A stretch of DNA of 64,000 nt from an uncultured Desulfatitalea sp. (GCA_937868765.1 CALMNL010000006.1:496001-560000), one strand, 5' to 3'. Positions 52,241-61,827 are shown, counted from the stretch's first letter. Numbers and translations are program-made. The notes: generated by a model not told the origin, from the sequence alone.

Positions 52241-54409
52241 ATGGGTCGCCGTGTTTGCATCTGGTTGCTGCTGGGCTTTTTTTCTTTGGTCGTCTTCACC
52301 TTCATCCCGACGGCCGCATGGGCCAAAGAGGAGTATGCCCGTCGCACCGGCCAGGGCTGCATCTTCTGCCATCAGGAGAGCACCGGCGGGCCTCTGAAAA
52401 CCGCCGGATTCGCTTACATCCGAAACGGTTACCGCTTTCCCATTTCTTCGTCGGTCCTGGAAAAAGCCGAGCGGCTGCAGCAACCCTGGCACAAAACCCT
52501 GCGCTTCATCATCGGTTATCTTCACCTGCTGGCGGCGGTGATCTTCTTCGGGGCCATCTTCTACATTCATATCTTCGTTCGTCCCACGCGTCTATCCGGC
52601 GGAATTCCTAAAGCCGAGCGGATGCTGGGGCTCTCTTGCATGGGGTTGCTCACGCTCACCGGCATCTACCTGACATGGGCACGCATGGACCGCTGGGAAC
52701 AGTTCTGGGATAACACCTTCGGACTCATGCTCGCCATCAAAATCGCGTTGTTCATTCTCATGATCGCCATCGCCATGGTGGCCATCATCTTCGTGCATCG
52801 CAAAATGAAGGCGGAAATTCAGCCGCCATCAAGCCCCGAAACCATTACGCGCGAAAATCTTTCAAGATTTGACGGAGCCGAGGGGCGGCCCGCCTATTTC
52901 GTCCATGCGGGTCAGCTTTACGACGCCAGCCAGAGCCCCAAGTGGAAAGCCGGACGTCATTTCGGCAAGCACACCGCCGGCGCGGATCTGACCGAAGCAT
53001 TGAAAGGTGCGCCCCACGGGGTGGAGGTGCTGGAAAGGATTCGACACCTTGGCCCAATGGCAACCGGCGCAAGCGGGCCGGAAAAGCTCACGCCCGCTCG
53101 CAAAACTTTCGTCGTCCTGGCCTATATCAACCTGGCGCTGATCTTCCTCATCCTGGCTTGCATCTCCGTCTGGCGTTGGGATTTCCCATTGCGTTTGCTG
53201 GCTGAGCACCGTGAGGATGCCATTGTGGGGCAAACCTGTATTGAATGCCATCGCGCCAAAACGCCTGGCGTGGTGCAAGATTGGCAAATGGGTGTACATG
53301 CCCGGGTCGATGTGCATTGCGACAAGTGCCATCGGGCCACGGACGAAAAATCGGTGCTGGTTTCCCACCTGGCCTATTATCCCAAGCCGATCGCCGTGGT
53401 CGTCTCCCCCAGGAACTGCCAGGGCTGCCACCCCCAGCAGACCGATCAGTACAGTCGCAGCAAGCATGCCAATACCTGGGAGATCATGTGGAAGGTCGAT
53501 CTGTGGCTCAACCAGGGCGCCAACAATGCCATCGAGAAGACCAGCGGCTGCTATGCATGCCATGGCACCACGGTGCAGGTGGAAAACGGCAAGCCCCTGG
53601 CCGGCACGTGGCCCAATGTGGGCGTCGGCCGGGTCAACCCGGACGGCACCAAAGGCAGTTGCACCAGTTGCCACACCCGGCATCGCTTCTCCATTGCCGA
53701 GGCGCGTAAGCCCGAAGCCTGCGACCAGTGCCATCTGGGACCGGATCACCCCCAGATCGAAATCTATAATGAGTCCAAGCATGGTACGATCTACCATGCC
53801 GAAGGCCATGGATGGCAGTGGGACCCCGACGATCGAAAGTGGCGGGCTGCCATCGATTACCGGTCGCCTACCTGCGCCACCTGCCATATGTCCGCCATTG
53901 TCGGGCAATATCCGTCCTCCCACGATGTGACCGAACGTTTGTCCTGGGAGACCCAGGCGCCGCGGACCTTGAGGCCCAAGGATTTCAAGCCCTTTCCGGC
54001 CGCAAACGATTGGCAGACCGAACGCCGCAAGATGGAAGCCGTCTGCCTGCAATGCCATGGCAGCACCTGGACCCGGGATCATTTCGACAACCTGGACGAG
54101 GTGATTCGCAATTACGATGAGGAGTACTATGACCCCATCAAAACCTTGATGGACGGGCTTTACGGCGACAAGGTGATCTCGGCGGAGAAATTCTTCGACG
54201 AAGAGATCGAGTGGCAGTTCTACGAGTTCTGGCACCACGAAGGGCGCCGGGCACGCATGGGGACAGCCATGATGGCTCCTGACTACGCCTGGTGGCATGG
54301 GTTTTACGAACTGAAGCATCGCTTTGCAACGATCCATGACATGGCCGAGGATCTGCGAATGGGCAGGGGCGGCCAGCGCCGCCTGGTGTTGCCCGGCCTA
54401 AGCCACTAA
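52241..54409 (+). CDS. Multidomain nine-haem cytochrome: CopD-like membrane unit, cytochrome b5 and octahaem HAO-like domain
   Basis: 722 residues from ATG 52241. After a signal peptide (about 1-27): one haem c site CIFCH (39-43); four membrane helices resembling a CopD/DUF-type unit with His residues (about 85-185); a cytochrome b5-like domain (about 205-270) with HFGKHTAGADLTEAL; another membrane helix (about 287-309); then eight CxxCH motifs at 332, 359, 392, 436, 473, 493, 544 and 601. That spacing and the segments HDVTERLSWETQAP and PDYAWWHGFYELKHR match the octahaem hydroxylamine-oxidoreductase family. It is probably a membrane-bound quinol-linked electron-transfer enzyme whose periplasmic domain acts on a nitrogen or sulfur compound. 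Substrate and direction are unknown. Confidence 0.85.
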   Translation: MGRRVCIWLLLGFFSLVVFTFIPTAAWAKEEYARRTGQGCIFCHQESTGGPLKTAGFAYIRNGYRFPISSSVLEKAERLQQPWHKTLRFIIGYLHLLAAVIFFGAIFYIHIFVRPTRLSGGIPKAERMLGLSCMGLLTLTGIYLTWARMDRWEQFWDNTFGLMLAIKIALFILMIAIAMVAIIFVHRKMKAEIQPPSSPETITRENLSRFDGAEGRPAYFVHAGQLYDASQSPKWKAGRHFGKHTAGADLTEALKGAPHGVEVLERIRHLGPMATGASGPEKLTPARKTFVVLAYINLALIFLILACISVWRWDFPLRLLAEHREDAIVGQTCIECHRAKTPGVVQDWQMGVHARVDVHCDKCHRATDEKSVLVSHLAYYPKPIAVVVSPRNCQGCHPQQTDQYSRSKHANTWEIMWKVDLWLNQGANNAIEKTSGCYACHGTTVQVENGKPLAGTWPNVGVGRVNPDGTKGSCTSCHTRHRFSIAEARKPEACDQCHLGPDHPQIEIYNESKHGTIYHAEGHGWQWDPDDRKWRAAIDYRSPTCATCHMSAIVGQYPSSHDVTERLSWETQAPRTLRPKDFKPFPAANDWQTERRKMEAVCLQCHGSTWTRDHFDNLDEVIRNYDEEYYDPIKTLMDGLYGDKVISAEKFFDEEIEWQFYEFWHHEGRRARMGTAMMAPDYAWWHGFYELKHRFATIHDMAEDLRMGRGGQRRLVLPGLSH

Positions 54410-54541
54410 GCCCGGCATGACTTGACAAGCCTGCCGATCATTCAAAGCTTTACTGCAAGTTTTGAACGACGATTCCCGGACAATGAGGGAATGCGGTTCG
54501 CGTCCATTCCTCCCTGCCCGGCTTCATAACGGAGGTGAGTC

Positions 54542-55150
54542 ATGAAACATACATTGCCCGAACTCGGCTATGCATACGATGCCTTGGAACCCTACATTGA
54601 TGCACGAACCATGGAGATCCATCATACGAAGCATCATCAGGCCTATATCGATAAACTCAACGCCGCCCTCGACGGCCATGCGGATCTGCAGCGACTGGGC
54701 GTGAGCCAGTTGGTCCGCAACTTGAACGAAGTCCCGGAGAAGATTCGAACGGCCGTGCGCAACCATGGCGGCGGCCATGTCAACCACAGCTTCTTCTGGC
54801 CGACCTTGAAAAAGGATGTGAAGGCGAGCGGACCGGCGGTGGATGCCATCGTCCGGCGCTTCGGCGCATTTGACGCCTTCAAAGAGCAATTCTCCAATGC
54901 CGCGGCCTTGCTTTTCGGCAGCGGCTGGGCCTGGCTGGTGGCCGATGGCGAGAAGAAATTGGAGATCGTCACCACCCCGAATCAGGACAACCCGCTCAGC
55001 CAGGGCAAAACCCCGATTCTCGGCCTGGATGTGTGGGAGCACGCCTACTATCTCAAATATCAGAACCGCCGGCCGGAATACATCGCCGCCTTTTTCAACG
55101 TGATCAATTGGGAGAAGGTGAACGAGATCTACACGGCGGCGGTCAAATAG
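54542..55150 (+). CDS. sodA: Superoxide dismutase, Mn type
   Basis: 202 residues with GGAGGTGA upstream. Metal ligands: His in EIHHTKHH, His in [11 protein letters not shown], and Asp/His in DVWEHAYY. The GGGH form and the NQDNPL segment with the Gln near the metal point to the Mn rather than the Fe type. No signal peptide, so it is cytoplasmic. It is followed by a strong terminator. With cydAB, MsrAB and the peroxiredoxin it belongs to the oxygen-defence set of the window. Confidence 0.94.
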   Translation: MKHTLPELGYAYDALEPYIDARTMEIHHTKHHQAYIDKLNAALDGHADLQRLGVSQLVRNLNEVPEKIRTAVRNHGGGHVNHSFFWPTLKKDVKASGPAVDAIVRRFGAFDAFKEQFSNAAALLFGSGWAWLVADGEKKLEIVTTPNQDNPLSQGKTPILGLDVWEHAYYLKYQNRRPEYIAAFFNVINWEKVNEIYTAAVK

Positions 55151-55192
55151 GTGCCAGTGGATATTGCTGTTTTGCGATGAAATGAAGTCAGC

Positions 55193-55222
55193 GCCGGGCG
55201 GGTGAATCCCGCCCGGCCTTTT
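55193..55222 (+). terminator. Intrinsic terminator of sodA
   Basis: GCCGGGCGGG (55193-55202), loop TGAAT, CCCGCCCGGC (55208-55217), followed by CTTTTAT. It sits 43 bp after the sodA stop and 34 bp before the tesB start. Confidence 0.9.
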
Positions 55223-55255
55223 ATCAACCATCGGGCAGGGAGGGGTATCGGGGCC

Positions 55256-56155
55256 ATGAGCACCTGCAGTACGGGCAATGTCTTGGAGGAGTTGCTGACA
55301 TTGCTGAAACTGGAGAAGATCGAAGAGAACATCTTTCGAGGCCAGAGCCAGAATTTGGGGTTCGGCAATGTCTTCGGCGGTCAGGTGCTGGGCCAGGCCT
55401 TGTCGGCGGCCTCCTACACCGTTGCCGCGGATCGTCCGGCGCACAGCCTGCACGCCTACTTCATGCGCCCGGGGGATGCCAACCTGCCCATCGTCTACCA
55501 CGTCGACCGCATCCGCGACGGCAAAAGCTTCACCACGCGGCGGGTAGTGGCCCTGCAAAAAGGCCAGGCTGTCTTTTCCATGTCGGCATCCTTTCAGGTG
55601 GTCGAGCCGGGTTTCGAGCACCAGGACCCCATGCCCGAGGTGCCTGGACCGGAGGGCTTCCCTTCGGAGGTCGAGCAGGCGCGCAAATGGGCCGATCAGA
55701 TACCCGCAAGAATAAGGGACCAGGTCTTGTGCGACAAACCCATCGAAATTCGGCATGTAACCGGTAGCGATCCGTTTGCGCCCAAGCAGCAATCCCACCA
55801 CCGCTATGTCTGGTTCCGGGCCATCAGCACCATGCCGGACGATGGCGCTGCACACCGCTATATGCTGGCCTATGCCTCGGATTTCAACCTGATGGCCACC
55901 TCATTGCGCCGCCATGGCCACAGTTTCTGGGAGCCTGAGATGCAGGTGGCCAGCCTGGACCACGCCATGTGGTTTCACCGCGACTTCAGAATGGACGATT
56001 GGCTTTTGTATGCCATGGAAAGCCCCAATGCGTGCAAGGCCAGAGGGCTGAGTATCGGCCGCATCTTCACCCGGCAGGGTGTCCTGGTGGCCACGGTGGC
56101 CCAGGAGGGCTTGATCCGTTATCACAAATTCAAGGACGAGTTCCCTGGGCCGTGA
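55256..56155 (+). CDS. tesB: Acyl-CoA thioesterase II
   Basis: 299 residues from ATG 55256. Double hot-dog fold: FRGQSQNLGFGNVFGGQVLGQ in the first half and YASDFNLMATSL with the catalytic Asp in the second. SLDHAMWFHRDFRMDDWLLY is the other signature stretch. It hydrolyses medium- to long-chain acyl-CoA to free fatty acid and CoA. Its end overlaps the end of the convergent DUF3108 gene by 26 bp (56130-56155). Confidence 0.92.
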   Translation: MSTCSTGNVLEELLTLLKLEKIEENIFRGQSQNLGFGNVFGGQVLGQALSAASYTVAADRPAHSLHAYFMRPGDANLPIVYHVDRIRDGKSFTTRRVVALQKGQAVFSMSASFQVVEPGFEHQDPMPEVPGPEGFPSEVEQARKWADQIPARIRDQVLCDKPIEIRHVTGSDPFAPKQQSHHRYVWFRAISTMPDDGAAHRYMLAYASDFNLMATSLRRHGHSFWEPEMQVASLDHAMWFHRDFRMDDWLLYAMESPNACKARGLSIGRIFTRQGVLVATVAQEGLIRYHKFKDEFPGP

Positions 56156-56918
56156 TCAGTTCGCCGGTGAAGTGGCCGATCTTCACCTTGCTTTGGATGC
56201 GCACGGGGATGCGCTGGGGGTCGTCCGTGATCCACACTTGAATCTTGGCGTCTTTGGTTGCTTTGAAAACGCCGCCCACATGCTTTAAATCCGGTTCGAC
56301 CCGAAGGGTTTCGTAGGTCTTTCCATTTGCCAGGGTGATGGTTTCCCTGGCCGCGACGGTCAAGTAGCCGATCACATTCTTGCGGCCATCCGTAATCGGG
56401 CGTTGCAGCGGGCCCTGGTCGGGATCCAGTGACGCCGTGCGGGTGTAGTAAAAGGCCGACAGCGGATCGAAGCTGCCTGTCATAAGCCGGATCGGCTTTT
56501 TTTTCTTTCCGAAGTTGGAGTAGCAGGCCTGCCCTTTTACCCAGTCGAATTCAATGAGTTCCTCTCGTTTATGACTGCCTTCATGCTGTTTCTTCTCATA
56601 GCGCACCGAACGGGTCATGCCGATGTCGGCAAAGGCGTCGATGCGGTCCCGCACTTTGTAGAAGACATCCACGAAAGAGTTGGACTCGGCAATAAGGACA
56701 AAGTGAAAGGCCGGCTCACCGTTGATCGTCTTAACCGGCTGCACTTCCAACCGGGCCGTACCGGCCGGTATGCTGCCCCATCGCAATTCATATTCCAGAA
56801 TTTCCCCGGGTGCGAAAGGTATCGGTTCGACGGTATCCTTTCCGGGGGCGGCGGCTGACGGGGACATGCTTAGCATCAGTATCGCAAGGGATAACCAACA
56901 GAAGTGTTTCGAAGTCAT
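56130..56918 (-). CDS. DUF3108 domain protein, periplasmic
   Basis: 262 residues from ATG 56918 with GAGAGAA upstream; the open frame reaches 57845 but the extension has no coding character. A Sec signal peptide (about 5-25, cut near PSAAAP) is followed by a beta-rich domain: FAPGEILEYELRWGSIPAGTA matches the start of DUF3108, and KIGHFTGEL ends it. These proteins bind or scaffold something in the envelope; the role is not known. It diverges from the TPR lipoprotein across 420 bp. Confidence 0.8.
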   Translation of the reverse strand: MTSKHFCWLSLAILMLSMSPSAAAPGKDTVEPIPFAPGEILEYELRWGSIPAGTARLEVQPVKTINGEPAFHFVLIAESNSFVDVFYKVRDRIDAFADIGMTRSVRYEKKQHEGSHKREELIEFDWVKGQACYSNFGKKKKPIRLMTGSFDPLSAFYYTRTASLDPDQGPLQRPITDGRKNVIGYLTVAARETITLANGKTYETLRVEPDLKHVGGVFKATKDAKIQVWITDDPQRIPVRIQSKVKIGHFTGELITAQGTRP

Positions 56919-57338
56919 GGTGTTTCTCTCGAATATTTTAAAGCCGGCTGCGAAGCTTTTATGTTCAATGGCGCAGAAAAGCAATATGCATGCCTCAACC
57001 CCCTCAATGCAGCCAATACGGATGTAACCATTTGAAAATGAATGGGGTTGTGAATAAACGGCCCCGGCGCACCTTCGAATCCTGAAAAACAGATGGGCGC
57101 AATTCAGGGTGGAATCGGCCACAAGGCGTGTGGCTTTAAGGGCACACTCGCGCAATGACGGTCCGAAGCGCCATCCTGGCACATTCCCACCCGATATGGG
57201 GTGATAGGGCTGATTTTCTCCTTGACCCATTTTACGGCCATGACCTATTTTCGAGGCATTGCCCGGCCCATGCAAAGGGGTATGCCCCGATGGGCCCTTA
57301 CCAGGCGCTGGGTACTGCCACCTGGAGGTAAGTATCAA
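56919..57338. promoter_or_regulatory. Divergent spacer with a candidate promoter of the TPR lipoprotein gene
   Basis: 420 bp with no supportable gene. TTGACC (57222-57227), 17 bp, then CTATTT (57245-57250) could be the promoter of the lipoprotein gene with a leader of about 80 nt. The minus-strand DUF3108 promoter was not identified. The frame of the DUF3108 gene runs open through this spacer, probably only because GC-rich DNA has few stops. Confidence 0.35.
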
Positions 57339-58010
57339 ATGATTCCAAGGTTCCATGGCATCGTCTGCGGGTCGATCCTCGTAGGGCTGCTGGTCATCGC
57401 CTGCGCCACGCCTGCGCCTGTGCCCGAGCCGGCTGCCCAGAGGCCGCCAGATCCGCTCGAACAGGCCATCGAGAGCGGCGACTGGGAAACGGCACGGCTT
57501 CATTATGAGCGGATATTGCTGCAAAACCCCAAGGATTGTCGCGCCATGTACCATCTGGGTTATATATGGGGACAGCTCGACAATCGTTCCGAGGAGATAC
57601 GGTATTACGAGCAGGCGGTCGAATGCGGCTACACGAGTGACGATCGCCTCTTTTTCAACCTGGGCATGGCCTACGCCGATCGCGGAAATATGGAAGGGGC
57701 GGTTTCGGCCTTTGAGCGGGCCGCATCCATTCAGCCGGACAATGCCGACAATTATTTCGGTCTGGGGTGGATGGAGCAGGCCCTGGGTCGGTCCGACCAG
57801 GCCGAGCGCGCCTGGAAGCAGGCGTTGGCGAAGAATCCAGACCATTGGGAGTCACGCTTGGCCCTCGTCCGTCTCTATCTGGATCAGAGCCGCTGGGACG
57901 ACGCCCGGGAACAATTGGATGCCGTCGACAAAGGCGATCCGCAAAATCCGGAAGCCGAAGATCTTCGCCAGACGCTCATCTCCCGGGAAGCCCTGGAATA
58001 TGAACGCTGA
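57339..58010 (+). CDS. TPR lipoprotein
   Basis: 223 residues with GGAGGT upstream. Signal peptide ending in the lipobox LVIAC (Cys at about 22), a Pro-rich linker, then four TPR units (about 45-205). The anchored TPR domain probably scaffolds an envelope complex. It precedes the alpha/beta-hydrolase gene by about 100 bp. Confidence 0.85.
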   Translation: MIPRFHGIVCGSILVGLLVIACATPAPVPEPAAQRPPDPLEQAIESGDWETARLHYERILLQNPKDCRAMYHLGYIWGQLDNRSEEIRYYEQAVECGYTSDDRLFFNLGMAYADRGNMEGAVSAFERAASIQPDNADNYFGLGWMEQALGRSDQAERAWKQALAKNPDHWESRLALVRLYLDQSRWDDAREQLDAVDKGDPQNPEAEDLRQTLISREALEYER

Positions 58011-58112
58011 ACCGACGCACCGCTCTTGAGCAACTCACCGAGTGCCGGAAACGATGCCGAGAGATGGGTGCGTTCTTTTTTTGTATCAGCAATCCTATCA
58101 TCTGGAGAGGAT

Positions 58113-58979
58113 ATGGATGCCCCTGCACCGGAACTGAAATCGCATTCCATCGGGGATGCCGAGTTGCCTTACCTGGATTATGGCGGCGGCGGCCCCCCCT
58201 TGTTGATGCTGCATGCCACCGGTTTTCTGCCCTGGCTGTGGCATCCCATCGCCCGGCAACTGGCAGGCAAATACCGCGTGGTCGCCCCCGCATTTTATAC
58301 CCATCGGCCGTCCGACCCGCATCAGGGCGGGTTGCCCTGGATGCAGCTGGCCGAAGATCTGATGCGGTTCTGCGAGGCCCTGGGCCTAGAGAAAAGTATT
58401 CTCGTGGGACATAGCATGGGAGCGGCCGTAGCCACTCTGGCCCATGCTGTATTAGGGTTGCCCGCAACCCGACTGGTTTTGGTCGAACCGATATTTCTGC
58501 CCCCAGGCCTGTATGGCGTGACCCTCACCGTAGATCAGCACCCCCTGGCGGCCAAAGCTGTCAAACGCCGCAACCAGTGGCGCGACCGCGAGGAGGCCAT
58601 GAACGATTTCAAGGCCAAGCCGTTTTTCCAGAGTTGGGACCAAGAGGTCCTGGCGCTCTATGTGGCACACGGCCTGACAGAGGATGACGGCGGCACATTG
58701 CGATTGACCTGCCCACCGATGCAGGAAGCGGCTCTATTCATCGGCGGATCCCATTTCGACCCCTGGCCGACGCTGCCGGCAGTGGCCTGCCCGGCGCTGG
58801 TGGTGGAAGGTGAGAATAGCGAGAACCGGCCCTGGATCAATCTGTCCAAGGTCAGTGAACTGATACCCCAGGGACACTACGCCATGGTCTCCGGCGTCGG
58901 CCACCTGGTCCCCATGGAAAAACCCCTGGAAACAGCGCGTTTGATCGAAGCCTTCCTCAAGGGGGTGCCGGCGGCCTGA
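58113..58979 (+). CDS. Alpha/beta hydrolase
   Basis: 288 residues with GGAGAGG before the ATG. HATGF oxyanion loop (about 34-38), nucleophile elbow GHSMGAA with Ser at about 101, and the catalytic His in GVGHLVPMEKP. Cytoplasmic, no signal peptide. The acid residue is probably in the VVEGENS region. Substrate unknown: esterase, lactonase or C-C hydrolase are all possible. Confidence 0.88.
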   Translation: MDAPAPELKSHSIGDAELPYLDYGGGGPPLLMLHATGFLPWLWHPIARQLAGKYRVVAPAFYTHRPSDPHQGGLPWMQLAEDLMRFCEALGLEKSILVGHSMGAAVATLAHAVLGLPATRLVLVEPIFLPPGLYGVTLTVDQHPLAAKAVKRRNQWRDREEAMNDFKAKPFFQSWDQEVLALYVAHGLTEDDGGTLRLTCPPMQEAALFIGGSHFDPWPTLPAVACPALVVEGENSENRPWINLSKVSELIPQGHYAMVSGVGHLVPMEKPLETARLIEAFLKGVPAA

Positions 58980-59087
58980 GCCGATGGGATTAAGCCCTTG
59001 ATCAGGCGAAATTCGATGTATTATAGTAGGGACTCTCTGGGGCGGGAAGGTCCCGTTCAAGAGACGCTCGGAGGATACCAGCCGGCA

Positions 59088-59480
59088 ATGATCAACGGAT
59101 TTGAAAAAATTGTGGAAGAGCGCATCCGCAAGGCCCAGGAAGAGGGCCTCTTCAACAATCTGCCGGGCGCCGGTCAGCCCCTGGATTTTTCTCAGGATGC
59201 GCAGATTCCCGAAGATTTGCGCCTGCCATACAAGATTCTGAAAAATGCCGATTGCCTGCCGCCGGAGATCGCTCTGAAAAAGGAGATCCTTCGCACCGAA
59301 GAACTGCTGGCCCAGATGCCCGACACGGCGGAACGGTATGCCACCCTGAAAAAGCTCAATTTCCTGATCATGAAGTTCAATGCTACAAGGCAAGGCAGTG
59401 CCCGCTTCGACATCCCCCAGCACTACCTGGCCGGCGTAACCGAACGGCTTTCGTCAGGCCAAACCAAAACCACAAGGTGA
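59088..59480 (+). CDS. DUF1992 (DnaJ-C28-like) domain protein
   Basis: 130 residues from ATG 59088, where similarity begins: FEKIVEERIRKAQEEGLFNN with LPGAGQPL is the DUF1992 signature. A longer frame reaches 58998. The domain is widespread in bacteria and in eukaryotic DNAJC28, with no firm function. It lies between the hydrolase gene and the SHOCT protein gene. Confidence 0.82.
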   Translation: MINGFEKIVEERIRKAQEEGLFNNLPGAGQPLDFSQDAQIPEDLRLPYKILKNADCLPPEIALKKEILRTEELLAQMPDTAERYATLKKLNFLIMKFNATRQGSARFDIPQHYLAGVTERLSSGQTKTTR

Positions 59481-59511
59481 TGCCCTTGGGGCACCCCTTC
59501 CGAATGTTGCC

Positions 59512-60003
59512 ATGAATTCAACGAAAACAAATGCCCGCGAGGGTCTTTTTAAAAGTATTGCACTGGCCTATACGATTCTGATTTTGCACGTGCTGCTCAT
59601 TGCCGGTTTGGGCGTGATAGTGCTTTTTTTCGGCGGCCTGGTGCAAAACCTGGTCTGGATCATGCTGGGTGGCATGCTGCTGATCGGCATTTCAGCGTAC
59701 CTTTTCTACCGGCGCATGCGCCGTGAGGGGCGATCCCTGGGCGAAGCCCTGCGTTCACCCATGTTCCAGGGCCGTGCCGTGGAGATCAGCTTCATGGGCG
59801 GCATGGCCAGCTTCCGTCTGGGACCGCCAACGGCCCCCGCCTCCAAAGCCCTGGAAGGCGCAGATCCGCCCGAACCCCTGAAATTGGAAGACCCTGAAAG
59901 CGTGCGCATCCGTGACATTGCTGCGCTGGCCCAGCTTCTGGAGAAAAACCTGATTACGCCGGAGGAGTTTGCCGCCGCCAAACGCAAGCTGCTGGAGGGC
60001 TGA
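59512..60003 (+). CDS. Membrane protein with C-terminal SHOCT motif
   Basis: 163 residues. Two membrane helices (about 14-40 and 44-65), a basic loop, a linker, and a C-terminal SHOCT-like motif IAALAQLLEKNLITPEEFAA (about 138-157), which often mediates oligomerisation. Function unknown. It is 36 bp upstream of ddl. Confidence 0.78.
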   Translation: MNSTKTNAREGLFKSIALAYTILILHVLLIAGLGVIVLFFGGLVQNLVWIMLGGMLLIGISAYLFYRRMRREGRSLGEALRSPMFQGRAVEISFMGGMASFRLGPPTAPASKALEGADPPEPLKLEDPESVRIRDIAALAQLLEKNLITPEEFAAAKRKLLEG

Positions 60004-60039
60004 TACTTTCGCCGGCCACTGCAAAGGAATGTGGATCCC

Positions 60040-60978
60040 ATGAAAAAAAACATTGCGCTCTTGTGCGGCGGTATCTCCTCGGAGCGGGAAGTCTCCCTGA
60101 AAAGTGGCGAACAAGTGCTGCAGGCCTTGGACAAGAACAAGTACGAGGTGCGACGCTACGATACCCAAACCGATCTGCCCCGACTGGTGGCCGATGCTAA
60201 ACAGATCGATGCGGCGCTGATCATTCTGCACGGTCCGTACGGTGAAGACGGAACCGTGCAGGGATTGCTGGAGTTGCTGGACATCCCCTATCAGGGGGCG
60301 GGCGTACTCGGCAGCGCCCTGGCCATGAACAAGCTGGCCGCCAAACAACTCTACGAACGGGCGGGAATCCCCGTGCCGCCTTATGTGATCGCCCGCCGCA
60401 ACGATCCGGTGAGCGCCGAACAACTGGTGAAGCGCCTGGGACTGCCGCTGGTGTTCAAGCCGGTAGTGGGCGGCTCCAGCATCGGCATGAGCATCGTGCG
60501 GTCGGCCGACCAGATCCCCCAGGCCCTGGTCAAAGCCTTCGATCAGGACGGCACGGTGCTGGTGGAAGGCTACATCAAAGGAATCGAGATAACGGCCGGC
60601 GTTCTGGGAAACGACAGCCTGGAAGCATTGCCCCTCATCGAAATCGTTCCCGACGCCAAGCATGAATTCTTCGATTACGTCGCCAAGTACACGGCCGGCG
60701 CCACCCAGGAAATCTGTCCGGCCCGCATCAGCCCGGCGCTCACCGAAAAGGCCCAGTCGTATGCCCGCATGGCCCACCAGGCCCTCTTCTGCCGGGGATA
60801 CAGCCGCACCGATATGATACTCTGCGGCGAAGAAATTTTTGTGTTGGAAACCAATACCATACCTGGTATGACGCGAACCAGCTTGCTGCCCCAGGCGGCC
60901 CAGGTGGCCGGTATTTCGTTCAGCCAATTGTTGGATCGTCTGATCGAACTCGGCATCCAAGCCCATCGCAACCGATAG
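60040..60978 (+). CDS. ddl: D-alanine-D-alanine ligase
   Basis: 312 residues from ATG 60040; the upstream GTG (60031) is too near the AAGGA site. ATP-grasp ligase with SSEREVSLKSG, HGPYGEDGTVQGLLE, GSSIGMS and NTIPGMT. It joins two D-Ala for peptidoglycan precursors. The active-site Tyr that excludes D-lactate is not obvious by eye. It is followed after 19 bp by an ATP-grasp protein gene and then by purDE. Confidence 0.93.
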   Translation: MKKNIALLCGGISSEREVSLKSGEQVLQALDKNKYEVRRYDTQTDLPRLVADAKQIDAALIILHGPYGEDGTVQGLLELLDIPYQGAGVLGSALAMNKLAAKQLYERAGIPVPPYVIARRNDPVSAEQLVKRLGLPLVFKPVVGGSSIGMSIVRSADQIPQALVKAFDQDGTVLVEGYIKGIEITAGVLGNDSLEALPLIEIVPDAKHEFFDYVAKYTAGATQEICPARISPALTEKAQSYARMAHQALFCRGYSRTDMILCGEEIFVLETNTIPGMTRTSLLPQAAQVAGISFSQLLDRLIELGIQAHRNR

Positions 60979-60997
60979 AAGACTTCGACAACCTGTT

Positions 60998-61753
60998 ATG
61001 ATCGTCACACGCTACAGCCATCTGGCACAGATCTACCATCAGTTGGCATCGGGCGATGCCTATGTGGGCCTGGTCCCGCCATCGCCATTGCGGGCAGGGG
61101 TGCTGACCGATCTGACGGCTCGCGGGGTGCGGCTGTTTCCTTCGGCGACTGCTCAAATGCTTTCGGCATCCAAAGCCATGCAGGCCTTTGTGCTGGGGCC
61201 GTGGATGCTGCCCCACACCCGGGTGATCAACCGGCGCAAGCAGCTGCTGGATGGTTTGAATGACTATGGGCGTCTGGGCATCAAAGCCGCGGTGACCAAA
61301 GCCGAAGATCAGCATTGCGGTCATGGGGTGCGCCGTTGGAACGACTTGGAGATGCTGTACAACTGCCTGAGCCTGGACGACGGCCATTACCCGTTCGTGC
61401 TCCAGCCGTTTGTGAGCGTTGCCGCCGACCTGCGGGCGATTGTGGTGGGCGATTATTTTGAGGCCTATGCCCGCTGCAATCCCCATGGTTTTCGCATGAA
61501 CCTGGCTGCCGGCGGCAGCAGCCAACCCTGTGAGTTGCAGGAGGCACAACTCGCCTTGTGCCGCCGGGTCATGGCTCGGGGGCAGATGCCGTATGCCCAT
61601 ATCGACCTGATCATCACCGAGGATGAAGCGGTCTATCTTTCCGAAATCAGCCTGAACGGTGGTTTGCATGGCGCCAGGATCGCCAAGGAAGAATTGGATC
61701 AGATGAAGCACGCACGGTTGATGATGATGGCCGAAGAAGAAAGTGGAAGATGA
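60998..61753 (+). CDS. RimK-like ATP-grasp protein
   Basis: 251 residues, shorter than RimK (about 300). The segment VAADLRAIVVGDYFEAYARC and HGFRMNLAAGGSSQPCEL is that of RimK-type ATP-grasp ligases, and HIDLIITEDEAVYLSEISLNGG takes the place of the metal-binding region, with Asn and Glu in altered spacing. The N-terminal domain is short. Such ligases attach an amino acid or peptide to an acid group. The substrate is unknown, and the altered metal site makes activity uncertain. Probably cotranscribed with ddl. Confidence 0.7.
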   Translation: MIVTRYSHLAQIYHQLASGDAYVGLVPPSPLRAGVLTDLTARGVRLFPSATAQMLSASKAMQAFVLGPWMLPHTRVINRRKQLLDGLNDYGRLGIKAAVTKAEDQHCGHGVRRWNDLEMLYNCLSLDDGHYPFVLQPFVSVAADLRAIVVGDYFEAYARCNPHGFRMNLAAGGSSQPCELQEAQLALCRRVMARGQMPYAHIDLIITEDEAVYLSEISLNGGLHGARIAKEELDQMKHARLMMMAEEESGR

Positions 61754-61763
61754 AGGGCCAATC

Positions 61764-61769
61764 TTGACA
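61764..61769 (+). promoter_or_regulatory. Perfect -35 box upstream of purDE
   Basis: TTGACA at 61764-61769, about 60 bp before the start. The -10 is unclear: ATCAAT with an 18-bp spacer is the closest. The spacer is AT-rich compared with the surrounding coding sequence. No riboswitch-like structure was recognised. Confidence 0.35.
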
Positions 61770-61827
61770 TATTCTATCATTTACCTGATCAATTAGAACT
61801 GGCATTTTCAAAATAGGGAGGTGGCGG

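Noticed and set aside
54422-54450. TTGACA upstream of sodA as a promoter
   Set aside because: The -35 is perfect but no acceptable -10 is present at 15-19 bp; left out as a feature.
56919-57845. Upstream extension of the DUF3108 gene by 309 codons
   Set aside because: The signal peptide begins at the ATG at 56918, the extension overlaps the convincing TPR lipoprotein gene on the other strand, and its translation shows no protein-like pattern.
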